A DNA stretch of 38,235 bases from Vulcanimicrobiota bacterium (GTDB lineage: Bacteria; Vulcanimicrobiota; Vulcanimicrobiia; Vulcanimicrobiales; Vulcanimicrobiaceae). This document shows, piece after piece, positions 1-7,489 of this stretch. Both the position numbers and the translations under genes were made by a program. The stretch lies in NCBI GenBank assembly GCA_013043945.1, contig JABEUW010000007.1, positions 1 through 38,235 on the forward strand, given 5' to 3'. The notes under the pieces are model-generated. The model ran no database searches, had not been told where the DNA came from, and saw only the letters and a list, made by a program, of their open reading frames with translations. Each line of letters starts with the position of its first letter. The first letter of the stretch is position 1.

Positions 1-854
1 GACTGCGAGAGGTAGTTCCAATAATAGGCCGAGGTTTCGTGAAGCGCTTTTTTGCCCGGCGGGCAGCGCTTTCGCGCCGCGGCAAGATCGGTTACGGAGA
101 CGGGAGAGAGCACGCAGAGGTATTCAACCCAACGCTCTTCGTCAGGCTGGAGATCGATCGCCGTGTGTAATGCCCCGACGGGATCGGAGCCGAGCGATTC
201 GACCGTGTTTGAAAGTACCCCCGGGGATTCGTGTGCGACGAGCCTCGCGCGGTCGGAGTTGGTATCCCAACTCGTAGCGGGAGCGAGCGTAGAGAAGAGC
301 CGCACGTGCGATGGAACGCTCTGGTTCCAAACGACGATCCCGCCCAACTCGGCATCGAAACGCACCTGGACGTCCTGCGACGTATTCCCGCGCAATTCGC
401 AAAACCCGTAGATATCGAACGAAACCGGCGCCGTCGAGGCGTTTTTGAGGTGCACGCGATAGTACGCTGCAGGCGGTGGAACCGAGGCGGCTTCCTGGCC
501 GCCCGCATTGTAAGCAAAAACCTGTTCGTGAACGTGAACGCCGTTATTGAGTTGGTAGGTGTAATCTTGGCGCTCGGGATGAATGTGAAATTCGCCGCCG
601 TGACGGGTTAAGCGCAGGGTGCTGCGCCGATCCCAGAACGATATTCCGAGGGCGCCGAAATAATCGAAGCCGGCATCGGGGCTGTAGATTTTGGCGATCG
701 CTCCGGTAGGCTTCAATACGACCGTGCAGCGAGGTGCGCCGAGGGTGCTCCCCTGCGCCATCTGATCGTCGTCGAGAATATAGGCGAAGCGTGGGTTCGC
801 CGCGCTTCCGCTCGAGAGATCCGTCGCCATGTCGACCATGTCGTATCGCGTCAT
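1..854 (-). CDS. Sugar-active enzyme, N-terminal part (six-hairpin glycosidase/phosphorylase-like), cut by window edge
   Basis: An open frame of 284 codons runs from an ATG at 852-854 off the left edge with no stop. The start overlaps the stop of the upstream SDR gene (TAATG), so the two are translationally coupled. The visible part is beta-rich and aromatic. It has features such as GALGISFWDRRS, FHIHPERQDYTYQLNNGVHV and YRVHLKNAS, resembling the N-terminal beta-sandwich that precedes the (alpha/alpha)6 barrel in GH15, GH94 and related enzymes. The last residues (HETSAYYWNYLS) look like the entry into such a barrel. No signal peptide is seen, so it is probably cytoplasmic. The catalytic part lies outside the window, so hydrolase versus phosphorylase and the substrate cannot be decided. 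The gene is certain; the family is an inference. Confidence 0.7.
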   Translation of the reverse strand, partial: MTRYDMVDMATDLSSGSAANPRFAYILDDDQMAQGSTLGAPRCTVVLKPTGAIAKIYSPDAGFDYFGALGISFWDRRSTLRLTRHGGEFHIHPERQDYTYQLNNGVHVHEQVFAYNAGGQEAASVPPPAAYYRVHLKNASTAPVSFDIYGFCELRGNTSQDVQVRFDAELGGIVVWNQSVPSHVRLFSTLAPATSWDTNSDRARLVAHESPGVLSNTVESLGSDPVGALHTAIDLQPDEERWVEYLCVLSPVSVTDLAAARKRCPPGKKALHETSAYYWNYLSQ

Positions 855-1621
855 TAGAGCGAGCCCGCTTGGCGCATCATGCCGCCGTCGATAACGACGG
901 TCGTTCCGGTTATATAGGATGCGGCTTCGCTACAGAGCCAAAGAACCAACCCCGCAACCTCTTCGGGCTTTCCCCAACGGTGCAACGGAATTTCGGCGAG
1001 TAACTCGTTGTCGAGTTTCTTGTTCGCAATCGTCGCGGCGTCCATCGGCGTATCGATCGCGCCAGGTGCAACGTTGTTGACGGTAATGTCGTACTGCGCG
1101 AGTTCGACCGCAATCGTTCGTGCGAGCATGCGCAAGCCGCCCTTCGACGCGCAGTATGGTGCATTCGTCGGCGCGGCGATCTCTTCGTGGATCGAGGAAA
1201 CGTTCACGATACGGCCGCCGTGCGCTTGCGCGATCATTTGCTTCGCTGCGGAGCGGCTACAGTAAAATGGACCGCTCAAATTAACCGCGATCTCGCGCTG
1301 CCAGACGTCGTCGGGGGTATCGACGAAGGGATAACGCGCTTCGATTCCGGCGTTATTGACGAGAATATCGAGCCTGCCGAATGCCGCGACCGCCGCTGCG
1401 ACGAGTCGGTCGGCGTCGGCGGGCAACGAGACGTTCGCCTCACACGCGACCGCTGCACAGCCGCGGCCCTGTAACTCGGCGACGAGCGCACGGGCCGGGG
1501 CGGGATCCCCGACGTAGTCGATGACGATATTGGTGGCGGCGGCAGAGAGTGCGCGGACGATGGCGGCGCCGATCCCGGTCGCTCCGCCGGTGACGATGGC
1601 GGTGCGTTCCTGTGATAGCAT
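854..1621 (-). CDS. SDR-family oxidoreductase (glucose 1-dehydrogenase-like)
   Basis: A classical short-chain dehydrogenase/reductase of 255 aa, the usual length. The Rossmann motif TGGATGIG is at residues 11-18, NNAG at 89-92, the catalytic Asn at 114, Ser at 142-143, and the YxxxK pair at Y156 and K160. The C-terminal WLCSEAASYITG...DGG segment is typical of the glucose 1-dehydrogenase and 3-oxoacyl reductase branch. It would oxidise an alcohol or sugar with NAD(P) in the cytoplasm. The ATG at 1621 puts the beta-strand directly before the glycine motif. An in-frame extension to 1840 would overlap the divergent flagellin start and adds low-complexity sequence, so I reject it. A GTG further upstream remains possible because no strong SD sits close to 1621. 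The overlap with the downstream sugar enzyme suggests a joint role in sugar metabolism. The substrate cannot be read from sequence. Confidence 0.92.
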   Translation of the reverse strand: MLSQERTAIVTGGATGIGAAIVRALSAAATNIVIDYVGDPAPARALVAELQGRGCAAVACEANVSLPADADRLVAAAVAAFGRLDILVNNAGIEARYPFVDTPDDVWQREIAVNLSGPFYCSRSAAKQMIAQAHGGRIVNVSSIHEEIAAPTNAPYCASKGGLRMLARTIAVELAQYDITVNNVAPGAIDTPMDAATIANKKLDNELLAEIPLHRWGKPEEVAGLVLWLCSEAASYITGTTVVIDGGMMRQAGSL

Positions 1622-1787
1622 ATCGGTCGCTGTGCCCCACCCGGCGGCCTTCTCCTTCACAAGCAAGCCCTTGCGCCGAGCCGAGGCGGCCTTATTGTGC
1701 AGACGGATTATAGGCCGAATCTTAACCCTACCTGGCAGTGGGAGCGGGGATCGCCGAGAACGTTGCAACTGGGCAAGGAAGCCATCT

Positions 1788-3677
1788 ATGAACGGATTCT
1801 CGATAGCGACGAACGTGAACGCGGCCTCTGCGCAGTTCAACCTGAATTTGCGTCAGTCTGCCTTGCAATCCGATGTGAGCAAGCTTTCCTCCGGGCTGCG
1901 GATCCAGAGCGCGGTCGACGACCCCTCGGGGTTTGCAATTTCCCAGAACCTCCAGGCGCAGGTCGCCGGCTATCAGGCCGCGATCGGGAACGTGCAGACC
2001 GCGAAGAACGCTGCCTTCGTCGCCGAGCAGTCGTTGAGCACGATCACGAATATTCTGCAACGCATCCGCTCGCTCGCGATCGAAGCGGCAAACGATGTCT
2101 CATCGAATTTGGATCGCGCCAACATCCAGGCGGAGGTCGATCAGCTTCGGGCGGAGATCGTCACGATCGTTCGCGATACGAACTTTAATGGGACACAATT
2201 GCTCGATGGCTCCAACGCATTCAATCTTGCATTCAACGGTGCGCCGATTCTCCCCGGCGCGGCCTCGCCCGGTCCGGCGCTGAATAATGCATCGTTCGAG
2301 AGCCCGAATGTTGGTTCGGGAACTTTTAACGCTTTCAAATACGATCCGACCGGAGCGGGCTGGACCTTCTCACCCCGTTCCGGTATTACCGGCATCAACA
2401 GCGGTTTTTCATCGGGCGCTCCGCCGCCGCCGAACGGCGTGCAAGAGGGCTTCATCCAAAGCGCGAGCGGGTCGGACGGCAGTATCACGCAAAACGTTAC
2501 CCTTCAGGCGAACACCGTCTATACCGTGACGTTCGCAGCGACGCAACGGAAAAATTACCAGAATGGCGGCGAGGTCGTTCTCGTACAACTCGACGGGCAA
2601 AACATCGGGCGAGTTTTTGCAACGAGTGGTACCTATTCGTTCTACTCATCGGCGCCGATCGTCACGAGTGCCGGCGTGCATACGTTGAGTTTCGTTGGCG
2701 TCGACCCCAACGGGCTGGACAATACAGCGTTTATCGATAACGTCAAAATCGTTGGGCAATCGCTTCCGTACGCGGGGCCAGCGGTTCCGGACGGGAGCTT
2801 CGAGCAAGTGCCGATCAACGCCGGCTACAGCTTCGGTGCGTTTCAGTACGATCCAACGGGAACGCCGTGGTTCTTTACCGGAAGTGCAGGCGTCTCGTCG
2901 AATGGCTCGGGTTTTACGGCGAGCAATCCGATCGCCCCCGACGGCGGGCAGGTCGGGCTCATACAATATACCGGCTCGATGCAGGAGGATGTCAGCGGAT
3001 TCCAATCCGGCGTTACCTACGAACTCGGGCTCCTTGCGGCGAATCGCGTGAGTTCGCCCGGTGGGCAGACGCAGACGATCTCCATCTCGATCGACGGCCA
3101 GGCGATCGCAACCATTACGCCGACATCGGCGAATTACCAGCAGTTTTATACGTCATCGTTCGCGCCTGGTGCCGGAACGCACGTGTTGAAAATTACCGGA
3201 CTCGACCCGTACGGAAATGACGAAACGGCATTTATCGACCACCTGCAGATCTTTGCGAGCAACGCACCGACGACCCCTTCGACGTCGTTGACCGTACACG
3301 ATGGGGCGAGCGAGGGGAACCAGGCGTTGCTTACGTTGCCCGATGCACGCCCGGTCTCGTTAGGGGTCCCGTCGATCGATGTCTCAACCTTCGCCAATGC
3401 CGAGACGGCGATCGGACAGATGGATGGGGCGCTTGGAATTTTAATGCAGGCGCGTGCGCAACTTGGCGCTCAGGTCGTTGCACTCGGAGAAAATGCACAG
3501 AATGGTGCGCTTGCGGTGCTCAACGAAACCAACGCGCTTTCGAGCATTCGCGATCTTAACATCGGCAAAGCGGTGGGGAATTTCACGCGCGATTCGGTTC
3601 TCCAGCAAGTCGCCGCCTCCGTGCTCGCCCAAGCAAATAACGATCCGCGCTTCGTACTGGTGTTATTTAAACCATAG
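1788..3677 (+). CDS. Flagellin with two tandem jelly-roll domains in the variable region
   Basis: The flagellar filament protein, 629 aa and larger than typical flagellins. The N-terminal D0/D1 helices (residues 1 to about 150) carry LSSGLRIQSAVDDPSGFAIS and an ILQRIRSLAIEAAND segment. The C-terminal D1/D0 helices (about 531-629) include LGILMQARAQLGAQ, DLNIGKAVGNFTRDSVLQQV and SVLAQANNDP. Between them lie two related domains at about 165-323 and 333-490. Both have a FKYDPTG or FQYDPTG start followed by W and a glycine-rich loop, a central (V/I)xxDGQ strand, and an ending of the form DPxGxDxTAFID. This is the pattern of galactose-binding-like (DUF642-type) beta-sandwiches, so the filament surface may bind glycans (inference). 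The start at 1788 is chosen for the aagga SD at 1775-1779; the longer open frame upstream is spurious. No other flagellar gene is nearby. No convincing sigma-28 promoter was found in the 166-bp gap upstream. Confidence 0.95.
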   Translation: MNGFSIATNVNAASAQFNLNLRQSALQSDVSKLSSGLRIQSAVDDPSGFAISQNLQAQVAGYQAAIGNVQTAKNAAFVAEQSLSTITNILQRIRSLAIEAANDVSSNLDRANIQAEVDQLRAEIVTIVRDTNFNGTQLLDGSNAFNLAFNGAPILPGAASPGPALNNASFESPNVGSGTFNAFKYDPTGAGWTFSPRSGITGINSGFSSGAPPPPNGVQEGFIQSASGSDGSITQNVTLQANTVYTVTFAATQRKNYQNGGEVVLVQLDGQNIGRVFATSGTYSFYSSAPIVTSAGVHTLSFVGVDPNGLDNTAFIDNVKIVGQSLPYAGPAVPDGSFEQVPINAGYSFGAFQYDPTGTPWFFTGSAGVSSNGSGFTASNPIAPDGGQVGLIQYTGSMQEDVSGFQSGVTYELGLLAANRVSSPGGQTQTISISIDGQAIATITPTSANYQQFYTSSFAPGAGTHVLKITGLDPYGNDETAFIDHLQIFASNAPTTPSTSLTVHDGASEGNQALLTLPDARPVSLGVPSIDVSTFANAETAIGQMDGALGILMQARAQLGAQVVALGENAQNGALAVLNETNALSSIRDLNIGKAVGNFTRDSVLQQVAASVLAQANNDPRFVLVLFKP

Positions 3678-3699
3678 CGCGCATGATGGCGCTCGGAGT

Positions 3700-3744
3700 G
3701 CAGCAGGCACGGAGAGATAGAAAAAGTGCAAAAGTGCCTGCTGC
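3700..3744 (+). terminator. Perfect 11-bp inverted repeat after the flagellin gene
   Basis: The arms gcagcaggcac (3700-3710) and gtgcctgctgc (3734-3744) are exact complements separated by 23 bases. The hairpin starts 22 bases after the flagellin stop. No T-tract follows, so a factor-independent terminator is not proven. It could instead protect the 3' end of an abundant flagellin mRNA. Confidence 0.45.
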
Positions 3745-3778
3745 GCCTACGAGCTTTCCGATCGACGTTCAGGTTCCT

Positions 3779-3806
3779 GTCGAAAATTGACGAAAATTTT
3801 ACACTA
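3779..3806 (+). promoter_or_regulatory. AT-rich patch, possible thiC promoter zone
   Basis: This is an AT-rich stretch with a repeated cgaaaatt unit, lying between the flagellin hairpin and the TPP riboswitch. It contains a TTGACG (3787-3792) and a TACACT (3800-3805), but the spacing is too short for these two to form one promoter. A promoter for the riboswitch and thiC transcript is expected between 3745 and 3900. I see no better candidate there and nothing else recognisable in that stretch. Confidence 0.25.
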
Positions 3807-3903
3807 AGGACTCTCGACACATAGGTGCCTCGGGCCACTCGCCACCGTCGGCAGAGATCCAGGCTCCGAGGACGCGATGCGATGGGCGCGAAGCCTAGGA
3901 CTC

Positions 3904-3988
3904 CACGGGAGCCCGGTCTTGGGCTGAGAGGGCGGGCTCGCTCCGCCGACCGTTGCACCTGATCCGGGTCATGCCGGCGGAGGAAGAA
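3904..3988 (+). promoter_or_regulatory. TPP riboswitch (THI element)
   Basis: The thiamine-pyrophosphate aptamer has its hallmark blocks in order: acgggagcccgg (3905-), the GCTGAGAG loop (3923-3930), CACCTGATCCGG (3956-3967) and ATGCCGGCGGAGGAA (3971-3985). The closing 3' strand contains the GGAGG Shine-Dalgarno sequence (3979-3983) of thiC, whose ATG is at 3994. Ligand binding should therefore hide the ribosome site and repress translation of thiC (inference from geometry). No separate intrinsic terminator lies between aptamer and start. Confidence 0.93.
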
Positions 3989-3993
3989 GCACG

Positions 3994-5655
3994 ATGAAAG
4001 TTTATGCACCCGGCAGCGCGCCCTCGATTCGCGTTCCCATGCGAGCGATCCAACTCACCGACGGCAGCACGCACACCATCTACGATACCAGCGGCCCCTA
4101 CGGCGACGCCGCGATGGCGACCGATATTCGCCGCGGGCTCCCCCACCTGCGCGCGGAGTGGATCGCACAGCGCGGCGATACCCTCGAACTCGACGCTCCG
4201 ACCTCGGTCTATCAGCGGGGGCGAGAGGCGATGCGCGAGCTCGACGAGATCCGCTTCTCGCAACCGCGCCGCATTCGGCGCGCAAAGCCCGGTGCGAACG
4301 TCTCGCAGATGCATTACGCACGGTGCGGAGAGATCACGCCCGAGATGGAGTTCATCGCTATTCGCGAGGGGCTCGCGCCGGAATTCGTGCGCGACGAAGT
4401 CGCGCGCGGCCGGGCCATTATCCCGAGCAATATCAACCATCCCGAGAGCGAGCCGATGATTATCGGGCGCAACTTCCTCGTAAAAATCAACGCCAACATC
4501 GGGAACTCGGCAGTCGCTTCCTCGATCGATGAAGAGGTCGAAAAGATGACCTGGGCGACGAAATGGGGCGCCGATACCGTGATGGATCTCTCGACCGGGA
4601 AGAATATTCACGAAACGCGCGAGTGGATTCTGCGCAATTCCCCCGTGCCGATCGGAACCGTGCCGATCTATCAAGCACTCGAGAAAGTCAACGGCAAAGC
4701 CGAAGAACTGACCTGGGAACTCTATCGCGATACGCTCGTCGAACAGGCCGAACAGGGCGTCGATTATTTTACCATTCACGCCGGCGTCTTACTGCGCTAC
4801 GTTCCGCTCACCGCCGATCGCATCACTGGTATCGTATCGCGTGGCGGCTCGATTCTGGCGAAATGGTGCCTCGCGCACCATCGGGAGAACTTCCTGTACA
4901 CGCACTTCGAAGAGATCTGCGAGATTATGAAGGCGTACGACGTGGCGTTCTCGCTCGGCGACGGTTTGCGCCCGGGCTGTCTCGCCGACGCGAACGATGC
5001 CGCGCAGTTCGGCGAACTCGAGACGCTCGGCGAGCTCACGAAGATTGCGTGGAAGCACGACGTGCAGACGATGATCGAAGGGCCGGGGCACGTGCCGATG
5101 CATCTGATTAAAGAAAACATGGAGAAGCAGCTCGAGCTCTGCCAGGAAGCGCCCTTCTATACGCTCGGCCCGTTGGTAACCGATATCGCGCCGGGCTACG
5201 ACCATATCACGAGCGCGATCGGCGCGGCGATGATCGGCTGGTTCGGCACCGCGATGCTCTGTTACGTCACGCCGAAAGAGCACCTCGGTCTACCCGATAA
5301 GAAAGACGTGAAGGACGGCGTGATCGCCTATAAGATCGCCGCCCATGCCGCCGATATCGCGAAAGGCCATCCTCAGGCGCGGCATCGAGATGACGTACTT
5401 TCGAAGGCGCGCTTTGAATTTCGTTGGGAGGATCAATTCGAACTCTCGCTCGATCCCGAAACGGCGCGCGAATTTCACGACGAAACGCTGCCGGCCCCCG
5501 GTGCGAAGAGCGCACATTTCTGCTCGATGTGCGGGCCGCATTTTTGTTCGATGAAAATCACGCAGGAAGTGCGCGAGTACGCGCAGGCCGGTATGGAGGA
5601 GAAGAGCCGCGAGTTTATCGAGAGCGGCGCGGAAGTTTACGTCGCAGCCCCGTGA
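3994..5655 (+). CDS. thiC: Phosphomethylpyrimidine synthase ThiC
   Basis: A radical-SAM enzyme converting 5-aminoimidazole ribotide to HMP phosphate, the pyrimidine half of thiamine, in the cytoplasm. It is 553 aa, between the short and the long (about 630 aa) bacterial forms. The core has MHYARCGEITPEMEFIAIRE, a PSNINHPESEPMIIGR segment, METHYL-acceptor-side blocks such as NIGNSAVASSIDEEVEKM, and EGPGHVPMHLI. The C-terminal iron-sulfur motif CSMCGPHFC (C510, C513, C518; CxxCx4C) is intact. A TPP riboswitch lies directly upstream and overlaps its SD, which supports both function and feedback control. The stop overlaps the start of the following HAD phosphatase gene. The identification is secure. 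Confidence 0.98.
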   Translation: MKVYAPGSAPSIRVPMRAIQLTDGSTHTIYDTSGPYGDAAMATDIRRGLPHLRAEWIAQRGDTLELDAPTSVYQRGREAMRELDEIRFSQPRRIRRAKPGANVSQMHYARCGEITPEMEFIAIREGLAPEFVRDEVARGRAIIPSNINHPESEPMIIGRNFLVKINANIGNSAVASSIDEEVEKMTWATKWGADTVMDLSTGKNIHETREWILRNSPVPIGTVPIYQALEKVNGKAEELTWELYRDTLVEQAEQGVDYFTIHAGVLLRYVPLTADRITGIVSRGGSILAKWCLAHHRENFLYTHFEEICEIMKAYDVAFSLGDGLRPGCLADANDAAQFGELETLGELTKIAWKHDVQTMIEGPGHVPMHLIKENMEKQLELCQEAPFYTLGPLVTDIAPGYDHITSAIGAAMIGWFGTAMLCYVTPKEHLGLPDKKDVKDGVIAYKIAAHAADIAKGHPQARHRDDVLSKARFEFRWEDQFELSLDPETAREFHDETLPAPGAKSAHFCSMCGPHFCSMKITQEVREYAQAGMEEKSREFIESGAEVYVAAP

Positions 5656-6155
5656 TTGTGGCGCTCTTGCTCGATCGCGACGGCACGATCGTTCGCGACG
5701 AGCCCTATAACGGGGATCCGGCCCTCGTCGAGCCGCTACCCGGCGCGAAAGCCGCGCTCGACGAACTGCGCGGTCTCGGGCTCGGCGTCGCGCTGGTCAG
5801 CAACCAATCGGGGATCGCTCGTGGGCTCATTACGCGCGCGCAGGTCGAGGCGGTCAACGCGCGCGTCGTCGAGATGCTTGGCCCCTTCGACGTGCTGCTG
5901 TATTGCGCGCACGGCCCAGAGGATGATTGCGCGTGCCGCAAACCCAAACCCGGTATGCTGCTTGAAGCGATGCGCACGATGGGCGTCGACCCGCACGAAT
6001 GCGTCATGGTCGGCGATAAGAATGACGACGTCGAAGCGGCGAAAGCGGCCGGCGTGCGTGCGCTCAAAGTCGATCCAAAGGTAGGGCTCGCTCATGCGAT
6101 GCCCGCGCTACGTTGCTTTTACGGCGATCCGGGAAACGGCGAGGACGCCGAGTAG
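5652..6155 (+). CDS. gmhB: HAD-family phosphatase, GmhB/HisB-N type
   Basis: A 167-aa hydrolase close to D-glycero-D-manno-heptose 1,7-bisphosphate 7-phosphatase, an enzyme of LPS-core heptose synthesis. The nucleophile motif is LLLDRDGTI near the N-terminus, followed by SNQSGIARG, a zinc-loop-like CAHGPEDDCACRKPKPGM, and the final acidic motif VGDKNDDVEAAKAAG. The chosen start is the GTG at 5652, which overlaps the thiC stop by four bases (GTGA). A second GTG at 5658 is also possible. Pairing with thiC may be incidental. Histidinol-phosphatase or another sugar phosphatase activity is an alternative, because this family is hard to separate by motif. If GmhB is right, it argues for a diderm envelope with heptose-containing glycans. 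Confidence 0.82.
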   Translation: MIVALLLDRDGTIVRDEPYNGDPALVEPLPGAKAALDELRGLGLGVALVSNQSGIARGLITRAQVEAVNARVVEMLGPFDVLLYCAHGPEDDCACRKPKPGMLLEAMRTMGVDPHECVMVGDKNDDVEAAKAAGVRALKVDPKVGLAHAMPALRCFYGDPGNGEDAE

Positions 6156-6159
6156 GGCG

Positions 6160-6816
6160 CTACGGGCTCCCGATGCTGTTGGTTGAGGAAATCCAGTAAC
6201 GTTCGTCGGGCGTAGGATTGCGCAGCGCGATTCCGCGCGTCGCATGCACGCTCCGCGCGATGCGGCGCCAGATGCGCGTGACTTTCACGACGTAATGCTG
6301 GGTTTCGTAATACGGCGGAATGCCGCCGTATTCGACCACGGCTTTCGGCCCCGCGTTATATGCTGCGATCGCGTTTCGATATGGGTGGTGGGTTTTGGCG
6401 AACCGTTGCACCTGCTCGCTGAGGTAGCGCGCGGCCCCGGAGAGGTTCTGCAGCGGATCGTGCGGATCGACTCCCATTCGCGCCGCGGTTCCCGGCATCA
6501 ACTGCCCCAATCCGACCGCTCCCGCCCACGAACGCGCGTGCGTATGCCAGCTCGATTCCACCGTGACGAGCGCGACGAGTAAATTCGCGTCGATGTGGTA
6601 GTGCCACGCGCTGCGTAGCGCGTGGAGCGCGAGTTGTTCGCGCTGCCAACGCGGCATCTGCGGGTTCGCCTTCTGCAGAAAACGTGCGTAGGCGCGGGCA
6701 TTCCCGATCGTCGCCGGAATCGGCTGGGGGCGGGGAGCCGCGAGGAGGCGTTGCGGCGCGAGGAGGAGCAGGCCCACAGCAAATGCCGCGGGGAGCAGGG
6801 TTCGAATTCTCCGCAT
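6160..6816 (-). CDS. Secreted lytic transglycosylase (SLT domain)
   Basis: A peptidoglycan-cleaving lysozyme-fold enzyme of 218 aa. The ATG at 6816 gives a signal peptide (RR near the N-terminus, a long Leu/Ala core, then an AxA-type site near LLAAP). A longer frame to 6933 is rejected because it would bury the signal. The SLT motifs are in order: the catalytic-Glu block LVTVESSWH, then GAVGLGQLMPGTAARMGV, NLSGAARYLSEQVQRF and AIAAYNAGPKAVVEYGG. The C-terminal YETQHYVVKV segment is also usual for the family. It acts in the periplasm on the glycan strand. It is convergent with the HAD gene (stops four bases apart) and divergent from a small membrane-protein gene. A role in wall turnover or machine insertion cannot be told apart. 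Confidence 0.93.
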   Translation of the reverse strand: MRRIRTLLPAAFAVGLLLLAPQRLLAAPRPQPIPATIGNARAYARFLQKANPQMPRWQREQLALHALRSAWHYHIDANLLVALVTVESSWHTHARSWAGAVGLGQLMPGTAARMGVDPHDPLQNLSGAARYLSEQVQRFAKTHHPYRNAIAAYNAGPKAVVEYGGIPPYYETQHYVVKVTRIWRRIARSVHATRGIALRNPTPDERYWISSTNSIGSP

Positions 6817-6853
6817 GGAGGCCGAGGGTTCGCGCCGTGCCGAAGAGAGCCCT

Positions 6854-7009
6854 ATGAGCCGATTTTCACAGATGAGCCCCACCGGTAAACGTGCCTGGGG
6901 GGTAGGGTTGATCCTCTTTTTCGTCCTGCTCATCGCCGCTATCGGCTATTCCCAGTGGTACGCGATTCACGTCAACGTGCCGCACTACGAACGCTCCGGC
7001 ACTCCATAA
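6854..7009 (+). CDS. Small single-pass membrane protein (hypothetical)
   Basis: A 51-aa product starting at ATG 6854, with a gaagagag ribosome site at 6842-6849. It has a short polar N-terminus with basic residues, one hydrophobic segment (WGVGLILFFVLLIAAIGYS) and a roughly 20-residue polar tail, so it is probably anchored with the tail outside. No family is recognised. It diverges from the lytic transglycosylase gene with only 37 bases between starts. It could therefore share a control region, or simply be a stand-alone small protein. The membrane-segment composition and the SD support it being real, but it is short. Confidence 0.55.
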   Translation: MSRFSQMSPTGKRAWGVGLILFFVLLIAAIGYSQWYAIHVNVPHYERSGTP

Positions 7010-7046
7010 CGGCAGGATCGCCTCCCGCGTGCGCTGCATTTCCTAT

Positions 7047-7120
7047 AGGAGAGGGTGGAGGGGTTCGCCCTGCGTCGATTTGGCGCGAATCGCCCGCCGT
7101 GGGCCAATGACTCCTGACGA
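7047..7120 (+). promoter_or_regulatory. Fluoride riboswitch (crcB motif), probable
   Basis: The leader of the DUF190-crcB pair contains the crcB-motif landmarks: a G-rich 5' stem-loop ending in GGGTTCGCCC (7061-7070), a variable helix in the middle (TTGGC 7080-7084 with GCCAA 7103-7107), and a 3' block CCAATGACTCCTGAC (7104-7118) matching the consensus GAUGACUCCUAC region. GGAG in the first loop or the flank can pair with CTCC (7111-7114) as the expected pseudoknot. The 5' loop deviates slightly from consensus. The downstream fluoride channel gene strongly supports the call. A covariance-model search would settle it. Confidence 0.72.
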
Positions 7121-7153
7121 GCTATCGAGTTCTTCAGAAGGGGTCCACAGAAC

Positions 7154-7489
7154 ATGACGACACATGCGCAGCTCATGCGCGTCTACCTTGACGAGGGCGA
7201 TCGCTTCGGGGATCGTCCCGCTTACGTTGCGCTCGTCGAGCGTTTGCGCGATGCGGGGGTCGAGGGCGCGAGCGTCTTCAAAGGAATCGAGGGTTTCGGA
7301 GCGCGGCGCACCGTCCACGCAGCTCGCGTCTTCGATCTCTCCACCGATTTACCGGTCGTCATCGAGGTGATCGAGAGCCGCGAAAAGATCGATGCGATCC
7401 TGCCGATCGTTCGCGAGGTCGTCGCCGAAGGGCTCGTCACGCTCGAAGAGCTCGAGCTTCTCCGCCTGGGCTCGGGGGCCCGCGAGTAA
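7154..7489 (+). CDS. DUF190 protein, fluoride-operon partner
   Basis: A 111-aa soluble protein of the DUF190 family, recognised by RVYLDEGDRF near the N-terminus, ASVFKGIEGFG in the middle and DLPVVIEVIES in the second half. The fold is a ferredoxin-like, PII-resembling one. The family is commonly encoded beside CrcB fluoride channels but has no proven biochemical role; a regulatory or trimeric binding function is only suggested. Its TAA overlaps the crcB ATG by one base (TAATG), so both are translated together under the upstream fluoride-riboswitch-like leader. The ATG at 7154 is chosen because an agaagg site lies about 13 bases upstream. Confidence 0.9.
   Translation: MTTHAQLMRVYLDEGDRFGDRPAYVALVERLRDAGVEGASVFKGIEGFGARRTVHAARVFDLSTDLPVVIEVIESREKIDAILPIVREVVAEGLVTLEELELLRLGSGARE

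Noticed and set aside
1691..1722. Possible sigma-28 flagellar promoter (TTAT ... GCCGAATC)
   Set aside because: The spacing is about 18 instead of 15 bases and the -10 element has mismatches; not convincing.
1521..1787. N-terminal extension of flagellin
   Set aside because: It overlaps the SDR gene and has no flagellin-like sequence. The SD and conserved N-terminus place the start at 1788.
3895..4779. Antisense 294-aa frame over thiC and the TPP riboswitch
   Set aside because: It runs through a riboswitch and a certain gene on the opposite strand, and shows no recognisable domain.
7043..7318. Minus-strand frame across the fluoride leader and DUF190 gene
   Set aside because: It is a shadow of the DUF190 gene; the RNA motif and operon on the plus strand explain the region.
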